From the NCBI GenBank assembly GCA_938743325.2, contig OW568888.1, positions 1 to 64,000 on the forward strand: DNA of 64,000 nucleotides. The letters run 5' to 3'. The position numbers and the translations under genes are program-made. Of this stretch, positions 29,909 through 41,311 are shown piece after piece; the first letter of the stretch is position 1; the number at the start of each line of letters is the position of its first letter. The stretch comes from Pycnococcus provasolii (lineage: Eukaryota > Chlorophyta > Pseudoscourfieldiophyceae > Pseudoscourfieldiales > Pycnococcaceae). The notes below the pieces were generated by a model. It searched no databases, was not told the DNA's origin, and worked only from the letters and a program-made list of their open reading frames with translations.

Positions 29909-32900
29909 ATGTTCCGCATACCTGCCAAGAGCAAGAGGAGAAAACAACCTGCTCCTGATGCTCATGCTGATGCGGCGGCGGCTGCGTCGCGTGCGCAGTC
30001 CCTCGCTGCTGCTGCTCTTGTCCTTGGCCATGGGGGGCGCACACAACCACGGGAACAGGAACTGGGCGACAACATTGGCGACGGGCCGGCACCCCGTGGT
30101 GCGGACAACATACAAAAGACGTCCAAAAGACCGCGCAGATTAGGAGGGGAGGGTATAGGAGGAGCAGGAGCACAAAGCACACAAGCAGCGGCGACGTACG
30201 TGAAAATGTCTGACAGGGAAGTCGACGCGCGCGTACTCGCTCCAGAAAAACTTTTCCACGAACAACTACAAGCACAAGCGAAGTCTCTCGGCGCGGTGGG
30301 CCACGACGCGCTGCGTACGTCGTACAGATCTGTCGACGAGTACATAAGGACGTTCGTGCCGCCGCTGCTCGAGGAGGCGAGAGAGGGAATTAGAAGGGAG
30401 TTCCAGGAGGCGGCGGAACAGGCGCGCGCAGTCAAGGCTTGCGTCGTGCACAGCACGAAGCACGTTCTGCCGACGGGCGACTGCCACGCGTCTTGGGCCA
30501 AGGTCACCGCACGAACGAACGCGCCAACGAACTTGGATAGAGGAAGCGTTGTCGTGGTCACTAGTCACCTGCCACCAACGCGTGGTATGGACTCCGTCGT
30601 CTCTTGGGTGGCTTCTATGCGGAGCAAACACCAAGACGCGTTCTTCATCTACGCAGGATTCTGCGACGCAAACATCTTGGGTAGCCATGGAGACGTTCCC
30701 GTGCGTCTCTGCGTGGCTGACGAGGTGGGAAAGGAGGCGCCACCAGGTCTTGCGCTAAATTCCACTTGCTATGTGCTTCACGGAGGACCGCTCGCCACCC
30801 TCAGGAGGGAAATGCAAGCACTGCAGGACGTGTCTAGGCTGAAGAGTCCGCTTCTTGAGGCACTCCTTCGACCCACAGCCACAACGCGTTCCTCCGGCGC
30901 GGGGTCGCCGCCCGAGCTGCCGCTGTACGACCAGTTTAGAGAAAAGTTCGAGCCGATGTTCAACGCACCGCAGCTGGAAGCGCTCACGTCAGCTGCATGT
31001 GCAGCAGACTACTTTCACGCGCGTTTTTCGTCGTTCAACTCGAATTACAACAGTCAGATCGCCGTGGGTTCGTACATGCCAGAGCGCTTCAGCCTGATCC
31101 GAGGACCTCCTGGGACAGGTAAAAGCCACTGCGTTTGGGGTCTGATCAACGTGCTTCACACGGTGCAGTTCCAGAGGTACCATGCAAATCTGCATCGAAC
31201 GCTACTCAGGATTGACGTCGCGGCGCGCGAGCGTGCCGCGGCGGCTTCCGGACAGCAGGAGATGATGGATTCGCTCACGAGCGTGACACAGCAGCAGAAG
31301 CCTCGCCTACTTGTATGTGCGCCTTCGAATGCCGCGATCGACGAGCTCGTTAGCCGAGTTGCGCAGCGAGGTTTTGTGGACAATACTGGACGCCAGTACT
31401 TTCCCGTGATTGCGCGTGTCGGGGGTCAGAATGCCGCACTTTCGCAGACGGCATCCGAAGTCGCGGTGGAAACGCGCGTGAACCGATTTCTCAGCTTCAC
31501 AGAGCAGCAGTGTCACGAGAGATGGATGTGGCTGCAAGCCGAGTGCGACCGACTCGATCTGCGGATGAAGCTCATTTACGAGGAACTGAGACGTCGCATC
31601 GTCGATGACGTGCATGATCGATCAGCAATAGGCGGTGCCGTGGATACGCCGCCCTCTCCCTCTCTTGGCTTCGTGGCAACCGAAACGGTGGAAACGCCCA
31701 ATTCGCCTCCTTTTTCTCCGATCGGCAAGTCGGCACGACCAATATTCTCGCCACACAAGGAGAGTCCTGATGCCGCGTCGCCGCCGGACGATAACGCGCG
31801 TGCTGCTGCCCCTGCACCTGCGCCGGCGGCAGCAGCAGATGTGGCGACTCGAAAGCAAGAGCCCGATCCATTTTTCGGGGTGTTCACGAAAGATCAGCTC
31901 GTGATGGAGTTCTTCCAGGCGTACCAAAGCAAGGATCGTTATGTCACGGAGTCGAAACAGCTCTTCTTGCTCAAAGGTAGATGGACCGTAGGCTTCGACG
32001 AGCAGAGGTGCCACGACCAGCTTGAGGCACTTATCATGGATGACGCGGAGGTGGTATTCACCACGCTTAGCATGAGCTCGAAGCGTTCGTTCCAGTACCT
32101 GAATCTTGAGTTCAAGACGGTTGTGATTGACGAAGCTGGACAGTGCACGGAGGTTGCCGCGTTGCAGCCCCTGCAGTATGGCTGCGAACACTGCATATGT
32201 GTCGGCGACCCCATGCAGCTTGCCGCGACCGTGCTAAGTCGCAGCGCGCTCGTGCAGCGTAGCGGATTCGAGCGCAGCTTGTTCGAACGTCTGCAGAAGG
32301 GAATGGGTGACGACGCCGTGCACATGCTCAGTGTGCAGTATCGCATGCATCCGAGCATACGCGAGTTCCCATCGCGTCACTTTTACCATGACCGGCTCAC
32401 GGACGGCGAGCGTGTCATGCAGGCTGCGCAGCTCGAGGCGATGTCACGTCGGCCGTACCAGATCGACCCGGCATACGGCCCGCTTCGATTTTTCAACGTG
32501 AGCGGCAAGGAGCAGAGAGGTGCACCGGGCAATAGCCTGGGAAACGACGTGGAAGCAAGCGTGGTGGCAAGCCTTGTCGTGGCTGTGCTCGTGTCCGCGG
32601 CACCAGGTACAAAGGTTGCGGCAATCACACCTTACCGCCGTCAAAAGCGGCTTGTGGAGGATACATGCCGAAGATTCTTGCTTGCTCGCCTGAATGGATT
32701 GCGCATGCAGATTGAGCTGTTGCGTAGCCGAGGCATCGTGAAGGAGGAGGCGCCTTCTCTTGAAAAGGTTGCGTCAATGTGCGAGGAACACCTTTCGAAC
32801 TTGAGCGTGAACACCGTGGACGCCTTTCAGGGCAAGGAGGCTGATGTGGTTGTGATTTCGTGCGTTCGGTCTATGATTGGTCGCCGAAACATACCACCTC

Positions 32901-33181
32901 CTCCGCCTGATGATGAAGAAGGTGCTCCCGCGGTCGAGAGTGCCATCGGTTTCCTTGCCGATACGCGCCGCATGAATGTAGCACTAACCCGCGCGAAGCA
33001 TTCGCTGTGGGTGTGCGGGCACGCGCCAACGCTCGAGCTCTACGGCGGACCGTCGTGGCGGGCATTTCTCAATCACACAAAGACGGCACGGTGCTTCGTC
33101 GAAGACGGGGGCACCTATGTCGGTCGGTCGATTGGTGAGCAGCAGCAGCAGCACCACGCGGTCGCGGCGCTTCGTCGCTGA
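29909..33181 (+). CDS. Superfamily 1 RNA/DNA helicase, Sen1/senataxin-UPF1 group
   Basis: A 1090-aa protein from the ATG at 29909. The N-terminus is basic with a KSKRRKQP cluster (likely nuclear). Helicase motifs appear in order: QLEALTSA (Q region), Walker A GPPGTGKSHC at about 399, APSNAAIDELVSRV, DEAGQCTE at about 740, GDPMQLAATV, LSVQYRMHP, NVSGKEQ, NTVDAFQGKEADVVVISCVRS and MNVALTRAKHSLWVCG. This set is diagnostic for the Sen1/UPF1 family, which unwinds RNA-DNA hybrids in transcription termination, tRNA processing or surveillance. A Pro/Ala-rich insert of about 100 residues lies between motifs Ia and II, as in Sen1-type proteins. A TGTAA motif follows the stop by 15 bp. Confidence 0.94.
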   Translation: MFRIPAKSKRRKQPAPDAHADAAAAASRAQSLAAAALVLGHGGRTQPREQELGDNIGDGPAPRGADNIQKTSKRPRRLGGEGIGGAGAQSTQAAATYVKMSDREVDARVLAPEKLFHEQLQAQAKSLGAVGHDALRTSYRSVDEYIRTFVPPLLEEAREGIRREFQEAAEQARAVKACVVHSTKHVLPTGDCHASWAKVTARTNAPTNLDRGSVVVVTSHLPPTRGMDSVVSWVASMRSKHQDAFFIYAGFCDANILGSHGDVPVRLCVADEVGKEAPPGLALNSTCYVLHGGPLATLRREMQALQDVSRLKSPLLEALLRPTATTRSSGAGSPPELPLYDQFREKFEPMFNAPQLEALTSAACAADYFHARFSSFNSNYNSQIAVGSYMPERFSLIRGPPGTGKSHCVWGLINVLHTVQFQRYHANLHRTLLRIDVAARERAAAASGQQEMMDSLTSVTQQQKPRLLVCAPSNAAIDELVSRVAQRGFVDNTGRQYFPVIARVGGQNAALSQTASEVAVETRVNRFLSFTEQQCHERWMWLQAECDRLDLRMKLIYEELRRRIVDDVHDRSAIGGAVDTPPSPSLGFVATETVETPNSPPFSPIGKSARPIFSPHKESPDAASPPDDNARAAAPAPAPAAAADVATRKQEPDPFFGVFTKDQLVMEFFQAYQSKDRYVTESKQLFLLKGRWTVGFDEQRCHDQLEALIMDDAEVVFTTLSMSSKRSFQYLNLEFKTVVIDEAGQCTEVAALQPLQYGCEHCICVGDPMQLAATVLSRSALVQRSGFERSLFERLQKGMGDDAVHMLSVQYRMHPSIREFPSRHFYHDRLTDGERVMQAAQLEAMSRRPYQIDPAYGPLRFFNVSGKEQRGAPGNSLGNDVEASVVASLVVAVLVSAAPGTKVAAITPYRRQKRLVEDTCRRFLLARLNGLRMQIELLRSRGIVKEEAPSLEKVASMCEEHLSNLSVNTVDAFQGKEADVVVISCVRSMIGRRNIPPPPPDDEEGAPAVESAIGFLADTRRMNVALTRAKHSLWVCGHAPTLELYGGPSWRAFLNHTKTARCFVEDGGTYVGRSIGEQQQQHHAVAALRR

Positions 33182-34372
33182 TCAATGTATACATTTGTAA
33201 CAAACTATACCATTCGTGTAACCTCCTCACTGTCCTTCTTTCCGGTAGGATACTTGTAGTAGTAGAAGCAAAAGAGCCACTCACGTTGCTGCGCCAAGGC
33301 ACGTGCGTGCGGCCGTGCGCTTTCATTCGTTTGTTCGTTGTCTTTTCTTCTTCATTTTGATCCATCATCAGTCCATCCATCCATGGCCACAAAACTTACA
33401 AACATTGTCAGTCTAACTTAGAAGAAGTAAGTAGTACTTAAATCTTACTTAAAAAATAAAAATCGCTAAATTTGAGGGATTTTAGTTCATGTTAGCTATC
33501 TATCTATGCCGTGCATTTCGTTCGAACGCTTTGCGTTGAATTTTTTTATTACGCCACAATGAATGATTAGTAACTAGTTAGTACTTTAGTAATAAAATAT
33601 TGTTGTTCAATCATCAAAGACGTTTTTTGCTTTCCCTCTTTTTGCAAGCTTGTCATCCTTTTTGTAGTAGTAGTAAGTTAGTAACGCGAAATATTTGTCG
33701 TCTTTCTTTTTAATTACATTTGAGCGCGGACAACGCCTAGCGCTATGGCATCCGCGTGGTCGTCCCACATTCGCAGTGCAACTAAAATATTCCAAGCGCT
33801 AAGTAGTAATTGGTTCATCACCAAACAATCATCACCACATTGGCACATTCCGTCATTCAGCCCCAAGCAACCAATTATTATTATTAAAGCACTACATTGC
33901 TGCCTTTGCTGCTAGCTTGGCCGCCGCCGCCAGCCCCGGCGGCCGCCGGGCACCCGCCGTACGTGAAAGGCGTGAAGAAAAAAGACGAAGGAAGGAGGAA
34001 GAAACAACCGCGTGTCGGCGTGTGTCCCCGTCGACAAATGTCTGCCTTAGTGCCTTTCGTATCCGGTGTCCCCACTCCCCGAGGCTGACCTAAACGGTGA
34101 CCGGTATTATCGGGCGCCGGGCGGGGCCCGGGATACTCCTCCATCCACAACAACACGACAAGGAGCTAGGGCGCAGGCGGGCACGCAACCACTCACACTC
34201 ACCCACCGCGTTGCCAGGCGGCAGGACTCGGGCCCCCCACTTTTCCTTCCCACTCCCCCTCCTAAAGATACCCTTAGGGCCGAGGCCAACAGGACAAAGC
34301 CAAACCAAAGGCGAGGTCTAAAACGCCTAGAAGGAACCTGAAATGTAGAAATGAAACCTTGCGAAACGTAGT
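33182..34372. other. AT-rich gene-free region left of the transposon
   Basis: About 1.2 kb, AT-rich at 33400-33880, with short TAGTAGTA/ACTTACTT repeats. No credible frame is present. The transposon insertion at 34373 splits what was originally the spacer between the helicase and the SNF2 gene. Confidence 0.5.
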
Positions 34373-34374
34373 TA

Positions 34375-34476
34375 GTATCCTGGAAAGAACTGCTCGCCCA
34401 CCCGATAACTTCACCGTTTCGGGGTTGTTTTGGACGCCGTTTGTTCTCCACGGAACCTATGTTAGGCCTCATTTGG
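34375..34476 (+). repeat. Left terminal inverted repeat of transposon
   Basis: 102 bp beginning GTATCCTGGAAAGAACTGCT and ending CCTCATTTGG. It is identical in inverted orientation to 36539-36640. Confidence 0.95.
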
Positions 34477-34684
34477 CCTGTGTAGCAGTATCCCTCGTTT
34501 TGAGAGACGGTTGCTCACAGTGGCGTGTTGATTGAATCGCACAGGAGCGCATCTCCATAGTGGGAAGGCCCACTGTTTCCCGGGGCCCCGACCTAGAATT
34601 TCCGACCATCCAGGATCCCCCGACCTGTACGACAGGAACAAACTTTGGTCCAAACTCCCGCCATCTCTTTCTCCATTTCTCACA

Positions 34685-34696
34685 ATGGCATCAGCA

Positions 34697-34730
<34 letters not shown>

Positions 34731-36526
34731 GCGAAGAAAACAAGTTGCCAGGTCCTGCTCAGTCTTACTGGGACTTACGCCATGCGTGCGTCAAAGTCAT
34801 GAACCGGCTATCGCGCGATCCTAAGCGAGCACCGCTTGAAAAAGTGGATGCTGGATCGCGCTTGAACGCGCCGACGCCATTGTGGATGGTTACAAAGGTT
34901 GTTCAAGAAAGGAAGAGTAACCCAGAGTTAAATCAACGAGAACTTTCAGATAAGGTTGGTCTTCCACGCACAACAGTTCGGGGCATTCTCCAACAAGAAC
35001 AAGATGGTGGCGCCCTGCGCATCCGCACGTCCTTCGGTGAAGATGGCCGTGAGAGGATCCTGACGGTGGAGCAAGAGAAGTTGTTGTTGGAAGTTGCGGA
35101 CGGTGCTCCGTACATTCCTGATGTTAAGCTTGTGCCTATGGCGCAAGCGAAGGACAACGCCTTTCCCGACTTGTCTAGGCGAACTCTGTACAACTATTTG
35201 TACGTGTACTGCACACCTCCGTTTGTGATCAAGCAGACGGACGGAACAACACTAGAAAAAAACCACGTTCGCGTGTTCGACATGCACCTCGGGTACGTCG
35301 AGGGTTTTGTGAAGTGGCGCAAGTCGAATGGCGACGTCCTTATCTTCTACTTGGATGAGTTTCCTATCGCTGTTCCGTGGTGGCCGACGCACGGCAGGAC
35401 GAGGAGAGGGACAACATTGCACGCAGACGCGGCGTACCGTACGACAAAGCATTCCGCGATCATGTGTGTGGGAGAGCAACACCGCATTCTTAAAGCTTTC
35501 CTTTACAAAACCGCCGTCAACGACGACAAGTACGTGGACTTCATGTTGAAAAATCAGGCCACGGATGATGCCTGCCCGTCCTTTGGTGGCGAGGCACTCG
35601 TGACGAGGCTCAAGAAAATCGCCGATGAAACAAAACAACGCGTACTCCTGCTCGTGGACCGGCTAGGCACGTCCGGCACGAAGCACTACCCGGACAAGCA
35701 GCACTTCAACCGAAAGGTGAAGACGTCGTTTTCGCGGGATAATGGCCTCGGGTACGCGCACCTGCCAGTGAAAGGCTATCTGTTCGACCCCATCGAGCCG
35801 GCGAACGGCTTGATCCAGCGCTTCGTTGAGACGAAGTGGTTTTCAGAGACGCCACGAACGACGTCGTGGGGGCACGTCGTGCCAGGCCCGGCAGACTTTG
35901 CCGAAGCCGTTGCGGCTTTCAAAGCCGCAATCTGCGACACGAACGACCAGGGAAAAAAAAACCCGTTCCCTGGATTTTATCGGTGGCGTCAGTTCAGTTT
36001 GGCGGCAAAGAAGGTGTGGGAAAAGAACGCGCACGCGCAAAAGGCAATCGCAGACCGCAAAAAAACACCAAAGGCACAGAGGTGGACGTGGGATCCAGAA
36101 CGTGCGTGGGAACACGACTTCCCCTCGCGGTGGGAGGGTCTTCGGGACGACGTACCTGAGGAAAGCATGCCGCGCACTGTGCCACCACCGCCACCTCCAG
36201 CTGGCGATGTGCCTCCGCCACCACCGTTGCCATCTGAACAAGCTGTGCCACCGCCGCCACTGCCGCCACCTCCAGGTGTGCCACCGCCGCCGCCGCCACT
36301 GCCAGATTCGAAGGGGAAGCGGAAAGTCGAATGGGCGGAACTGCTGGAGTCTGAGACTGAGTCGGATCAGTCTGATGGGGACTCTGAAGGAAAGGGTCCC
36401 GGGCAGACAGGGAATCGGGCCGGTCCCTCTATTTTCACCCGATCAAGGGGGAGGTCTGATCTAGCCTCGCTCGCCCAGGCCGCCGAGGTTGCGTCTGGCG
36501 ACGACGTAGTGTTGTACGGTGACTGA
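34685..36526 (+). CDS. Transposase, IS630-Tc1-mariner type, with proline-rich tail
   Basis: A 613-aa protein; the ATG at 34685 is the first in frame (upstream codons use only TTG). A poly-Gly run from a GGC repeat follows the start. A helix-turn-helix region lies near 88-110 (NQRELSDKVGLPRTTVRGIL). The DDE-like core has candidate catalytic residues Asp224 in LIFYLDEFP, Asp325 in LLLVDRLG and Glu371 in FDPIEPANGLIQRF. The last resembles the DLNPIE motif of Tc1/IS630 enzymes. If right, the second D and the E are 45 residues apart, wider than the usual 34-41. The C-terminal ~110 residues are unusual: repeated PPPPP blocks, then an acidic Ser/Asp-rich end. Such a tail is not normal in this family and could recruit profilin- or WW/SH3-like partners. 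Confidence 0.85.
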
Positions 36527-36538
36527 TAATTTTTGTAA

Positions 36539-36640
36539 CCAAATGAGGCCTAACATAGGTTCCGTGGAGAACAAACGGCGTCCAAAACAACCCCGAAACG
36601 GTGAAGTTATCGGGTGGGCGAGCAGTTCTTTCCAGGATAC
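36539..36640 (-). repeat. Right terminal inverted repeat of transposon
   Basis: 102 bp, an exact reverse complement of 34375-34476, followed by the TA target dinucleotide. Confidence 0.95.
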
Positions 36641-36760
36641 TAGGATATAATTTCACGCCCTGAGGGTGGTCACTTATCGGTTCACTGGCATCAGGGCGTT
36701 CAAATTCCCCCCCTCCTTCCTCCTCCTCCTCCTCCCAGCTCCGGTTTTCTTTCCTCCCCA

Positions 36761-39700
36761 ATGCCCGCGCGGTACTGCGACGTCTGCCGCGGCGCGCGCG
36801 ACGCCGACGACCCGCCCTTCCTCACGTGCGCCGTGTGCTTATCCGCGGTCGCGCACCCAGACTGCGCATCCGCCGGAATCTCAGTCAAACTCACCGCACG
36901 CACACGGCGTACGGGCGCATCCACAAAACCAAACGCGTCATCCTCAGCTGATCCTCCGCGCAGGTCGTCTGCGCGCAACCAGGCTCCCGGCGAAGACGAC
37001 GGCGATGCTGCAACAACAACGCAGGAAATAGAGTGGACGTGCGAGTCGTGCATCGCGAACGAAAAGGAGGACGAAAAACTCACCAAGGCGCAGAGAGAGC
37101 AGGCGAACAAGGAGGATCGCAAGCTCAAGAGAAAGAGAAGCGACACGGCCGCAAGGACGGCAGCAATACACCGCGCAATCAAAGTCAGAAGAGAAGCATT
37201 CCTCGAGCAAAATAACGCGCTGCTCGCGCCGTTTGGCGTCAAGCTAAAGGGTAAGAACAAGGGAAAGCAGCAGGCGCAACCACCACCTTCCAAGCAGCCG
37301 AAGCGCGCCGCGAAAGAAAAAGCGAACGCGTCGACATCCTCCTTGGAAGACTTGGATTCTGACACGACGTACGTTGACCCGTCGTCGTTTGGACCGGAAA
37401 CGCCGGAATACGTGCAGGCGACGCTGAGAGACTACCAGGTCACGGGTGTGAGGTGGATGCTCGACAGATTTCGTCTTGGCGTCGGCGGCATACTTTCAGA
37501 CGAAATGGGGCTCGGAAAGACGATACAGAGCCTTTCATTCCTCGCGGCGCTGAAACACGAAGGCGTGAACGGGCCGAGCCTCATAATCGTGCCCACTGCT
37601 GTCGCGCAGAACTGGACGAACGAGCTGCGGCGCTTCACACCCTCGCTTTCCTTCATCAAGGTGGCTGGTGCACGTGCTGAGCGCACGCGCGTGCTTGAGA
37701 CTCCCGAGGCTACGTACGGAGACTTCGACGTGTGCATCACGACGTACGAAACATTCCTTGCTGAAGAGCACTACTTCGTGGAGATGGTATCGTGGCTCAC
37801 GATCGTGATTGACGAGGGACATCGGCTGAAGAATGACACGTCCAAGCTGCAGGTGATGCTCAAGCGCGTGACATGTCCATTCAGGCTGCTTCTCACAGGA
37901 ACGCCGCTGCAGAACAACATGCGAGAGCTCTGGTCGCTTCTGAGCTACATCCTGCCGGAGATTGCCACCAATGCGGCGTCGGAGGCGTTCGCTCGCGGAT
38001 TCTCGCTAGACAAAGGTAACGGGAAGGTGCCGAATCAACAGGGGATGGGAGATGCGCAGATCATCACCGCCGCTAGGAACCTCCTCGAGGCGATGAGCAT
38101 GCGGCGCGTGAAGGCGGATGTCGAAAAGACTCTCATGCCGAAAAAGGTGAGCACGATCTTCGTTCCGATGGCACCTCCGCAGCTGACATGGTACAGGCGC
38201 ATCTTCTCCCCGAGCCAGGAGGAGAAACTCGAACTTCTCGAGTCGTCGCAGCTCACGGCGCTGTTCCTGCAGCTGATGAAGGTGGTGAACCACCCGAAAC
38301 AGCTTCTGGGCGCGATCGATGCGAGGCGTCGTCAGAACGAGGGCATTGCAAGGCGCGCCGCCGGCGGTGACTTTGCAGGTAAGGTGGTGGAGGAGAGTGC
38401 CGCGGCACCGGTTCCTGGCGAAACGGCGGAGCAGGAGCGGGAGCTGCGCTCCATGAAGGGACAGTCGCTGATCGACGCGTCGAACAAGCTCAGGCTTCTC
38501 GACCGTCTGCTATTCCGGCTGCGCTCGAGAGGAAGTCGCGTTCTCATCTTCTCACAGTGGACGGCGTGCCTCGACGTGCTGCAGGAATACGTCGAGTTCC
38601 GCTTCGGTGCGTTGGGCGAGGCGTTCTTTCGCCTCGACGGCAACACGAATCGCGTCACGCGAGAGACAGACGTGCGGGCCTTCAATGCGCCGGGCTCACG
38701 CGCATTCTGCTACCTCATCAGCACGCGCGCGGGCGGCGTAGGCCTCAACCTCGCCACGGCTGACACGGTTGTGCTGTTCGACAGCTCGTACAACCCGCAG
38801 GTGGACCTTCAGGCGATGGATCGCGCTCATCGCATCGGGCAGACGAAGCAGGTGCGCGTATATCGCCTCGTCACCGCGCTCACGCTCGAGGAGCGCGTCG
38901 TCGCCCGTGCGACGCAGAAAATGCTCCTCGACAAGGCGGTGGTGCAGAGCGCCGTCAGCGCGGAGGAAACTGCCGCAGCCGCGGCGGCGGCGGCGTCTAC
39001 GGCAGTTGGAGCGCGTGGTGTCATGGACGACACCGCGGATATCGGTGGCGCGTCGCTGCGCGAACTGCGCGCCATGCTGCGTTGCGGCACGTCTGAGATT
39101 TTCGACGCGACGTCTGATGTGCACCGTGCGCTTGGCGTCGCGGAGGTGGACAACCTGCTCAGCCGGGCTGATCAGGATGGAGGCACTATTCGCATGGAAG
39201 GTGCTCTACCCATCGAGTATGACGAGGAGCTCGAGGAGCTGGCTGACGAGATTCCGGAGGAGAAGCTGAAGGCTATGGCAGATGACGGAAGTCTTCTCTG
39301 GTGGCATGTCAAGGTGCACTGGCCTGCGGAAAGTCGATGGTTTACGGGTCAACTCATGTACTTCAATGCCGACCTGAGAGAGAGATACGTGGTTGTTTAC
39401 GAAGACGGTGAAATGGAGTGGATAGATCTGCCCGACGACTCGATCATCGTGCTTCGCTCGGGAGATGAGCCGGTCCACTTCAAGAGCCGATGGGCAGCAA
39501 AGATCAAGCATATGAGGCGCCAGCTGGGCGACGATGGCCTCGCAGATCCAGCAAAGGCAGGGAGGAGGTCGTCGCGCATTCAAACGTTGGGACCAACGTC
39601 ACCTCCTCCTGCTGCCGCCGAGGTTGGTGCCGGCGCTGGCGCCGACAACACGACGCCGTCTACCCAACCCATGGAAGTGGCGAAGGGTGATGATGACAGC

Positions 39701-41019
39701 GGCAATGACAACAAGTCCGACAAGGCGGCGACTGATGGCGCGGCGGCGGCGGCGGTGGCATTCTCTGGGATTGTCAGTGGACGTCGCGAACGCAAGCAGC
39801 CGAAAAAGTTTGAGCCTGTCAGCTTCTCCAAGGAAGTCAAAACGCCGAAGAAGAAGCTGGTTCACGACGACGAGTGCTTCAATTGTGGAGATGGCGGCGA
39901 CTTGATTTGTTGCGACGTCTGCCCGCGCGTTTATCATCTGAAATGCGCGGGACTTAGGACCGTGCCGAAGGGAGTGTACCGCTGCCCGTGGCACAGCTGC
40001 TATAGTTGCGGGCGAAAGGCGAGCGAGGCTGGCGGGCGAATGCTCCATTGCGCAACGTGTCCCACGACGTATTGCCTCGACTGCATTCCAGAGTCTCTGC
40101 TCGCCAACCGCAGGGCTGACCTCGACGCGCCGCGGAAGGCTGAGCTCCTGCGTCTTGGCATGCAAGACATACCGAGCACGCCGGCGGCTTTCATCGCATG
40201 TGAGCTTTGCCTGGAGTCTGGCGAGAATGCAAAGGACGTTGCAAAGCACGAGGAGCGCGCTCGCAACCGCGCTGCGATGGAAGAGCGTATCAGGGTGCAA
40301 GAGCAGCGCGCCGCCGCCGCGGCGAAGGCAATGGAAGAGCGCCTCAAGATGGAAGCTGAGCGTGCCAAGGCGGAAGCGGAGCGTAAGGCGTTCAACGAGA
40401 GATTGGGTATTACGCTTTCCGGACCACCGCCGATGCCGTTCGCACATATGCAGCCAACAATGCAGATGCCGATGGCTCACGGGCAGCCGCAGCCGCCCAT
40501 GCCGATGGCATATGTGCCGCCGATGACGATGGGTTACGGACCGCCGCCGCAGATGATGATGATGGCGCATGGGGCACCGCCGCCGCCGCCACAGATGATG
40601 ATGATGGCGGCGCATGGGGCACCGCCACCGCCACCGCCACCGCAGATGGCGAGGGCGCATAGGGCTAGGCCACCGCCACCGCCGCCGGGACCGCCACCGC
40701 AGATGATGATGGAGCATAGGAATACATATAAATACAAGCTACCGCCTCCGCTGCCGGCGACGGCGATGACGATGCCCCCGAATGTGGTTCCACAGCATCA
40801 ACGTCCACTACAGAAACTTTCCATGCCGCCTCTACAGATTGCACCTGCACAACCTACCGTGCCGATATGCCCAACGTGCCACTTTCGTCCGTGCGAGAAG
40901 CACGATAATGGCAGCTGGCGCATGGAATGCGGGGCATGTCGTCGCCAGAAGTACAAAGCGAGAAGAGACGAAAAGGCTGCGCTGGATGCTGGGCACATCG
41001 CCCCGCCGCCGCCGTCGGT

Positions 41020-41050
<31 letters not shown>

Positions 41051-41164
41051 ATGCCAGGCTCACAGATTGCTCGTATGCGACTGGACGCATCGATTGCGGC
41101 TGCGAATGGAGCGGCGGCACCGGAACCACCACCTCCGTCTTCTCTACTGCAGCGCTTCATGTAA
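36761..41164 (+). CDS. SNF2-family chromatin remodeller with PHD, Tudor-like and second PHD modules
   Basis: A 1467-aa nuclear ATPase from the ATG at 36761. An N-terminal PHD-type zinc region (YCDVCRGARD ... CAVCLSAVAHPDC ... CESC, about 5-92) is followed by a basic linker. The SNF2 ATPase carries LSDEMGLGKTIQSL (about 250), DEGHRLKN (about 351), FSQWTACLDVLQ, STRAGGVGLNLATAD and QAMDRAHRIGQTKQV. After an Ala-rich stretch comes a Tudor/chromo-like module (WWHVKVHW ... WFTGQLMYFN ... YVVVYEDGEMEWIDL, about 847-900). Then a canonical PHD finger plus extended zinc-binding region follows (CFNCGDGGDLICCDVCPRVYHLKC, starting about 1037). The tail has Met/Pro-rich repeats and a last zinc cluster (CPTCHFRPCEKH ... 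CGACRRQKYK). Such readers would tie nucleosome remodelling to histone marks. The stop overlaps TGTAA. A transposon ends 118 bp before the start. Confidence 0.93.
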
Positions 41165-41311
41165 CCAAAAAGAAAAAGACTTCGGTGTACAACAACACAA
41201 CAACATCAAGTAAAATAACCTCTAAAACCTCTTGTAACCAAAAAAGAACGGTGAACATTTTGAGAAAGTTTTTTTTTTTCTGTGTTGTGTTACCACCAGG
41301 TGGAGCGACTC

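Larger units (their letters stand above)
34373..36642 (+). mobile_element. Tc1/mariner-like DNA transposon, complete, with TA target duplication
   Basis: The element spans 34375-36640 (2266 bp) and is flanked by TA on both sides (34373-34374 and 36641-36642). Its terminal inverted repeats, 34375-34476 and 36539-36640, are 102 bp each and identical by direct comparison. It holds one uninterrupted transposase-like ORF. TA duplication, long TIRs, an N-terminal HTH and a DDE-like core place it with the IS630-Tc1-mariner superfamily. Perfect TIRs and an open frame mean insertion was recent and it may still be active. It lies 118 bp upstream of the SNF2 gene start. Confidence 0.93.

Noticed and set aside
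39599-40717. Minus-strand 372-codon His/Arg-rich frame over the SNF2 gene C-terminus
   Set aside because: It is antisense to CCG/ATG-rich Pro-Met repeats; low complexity only.
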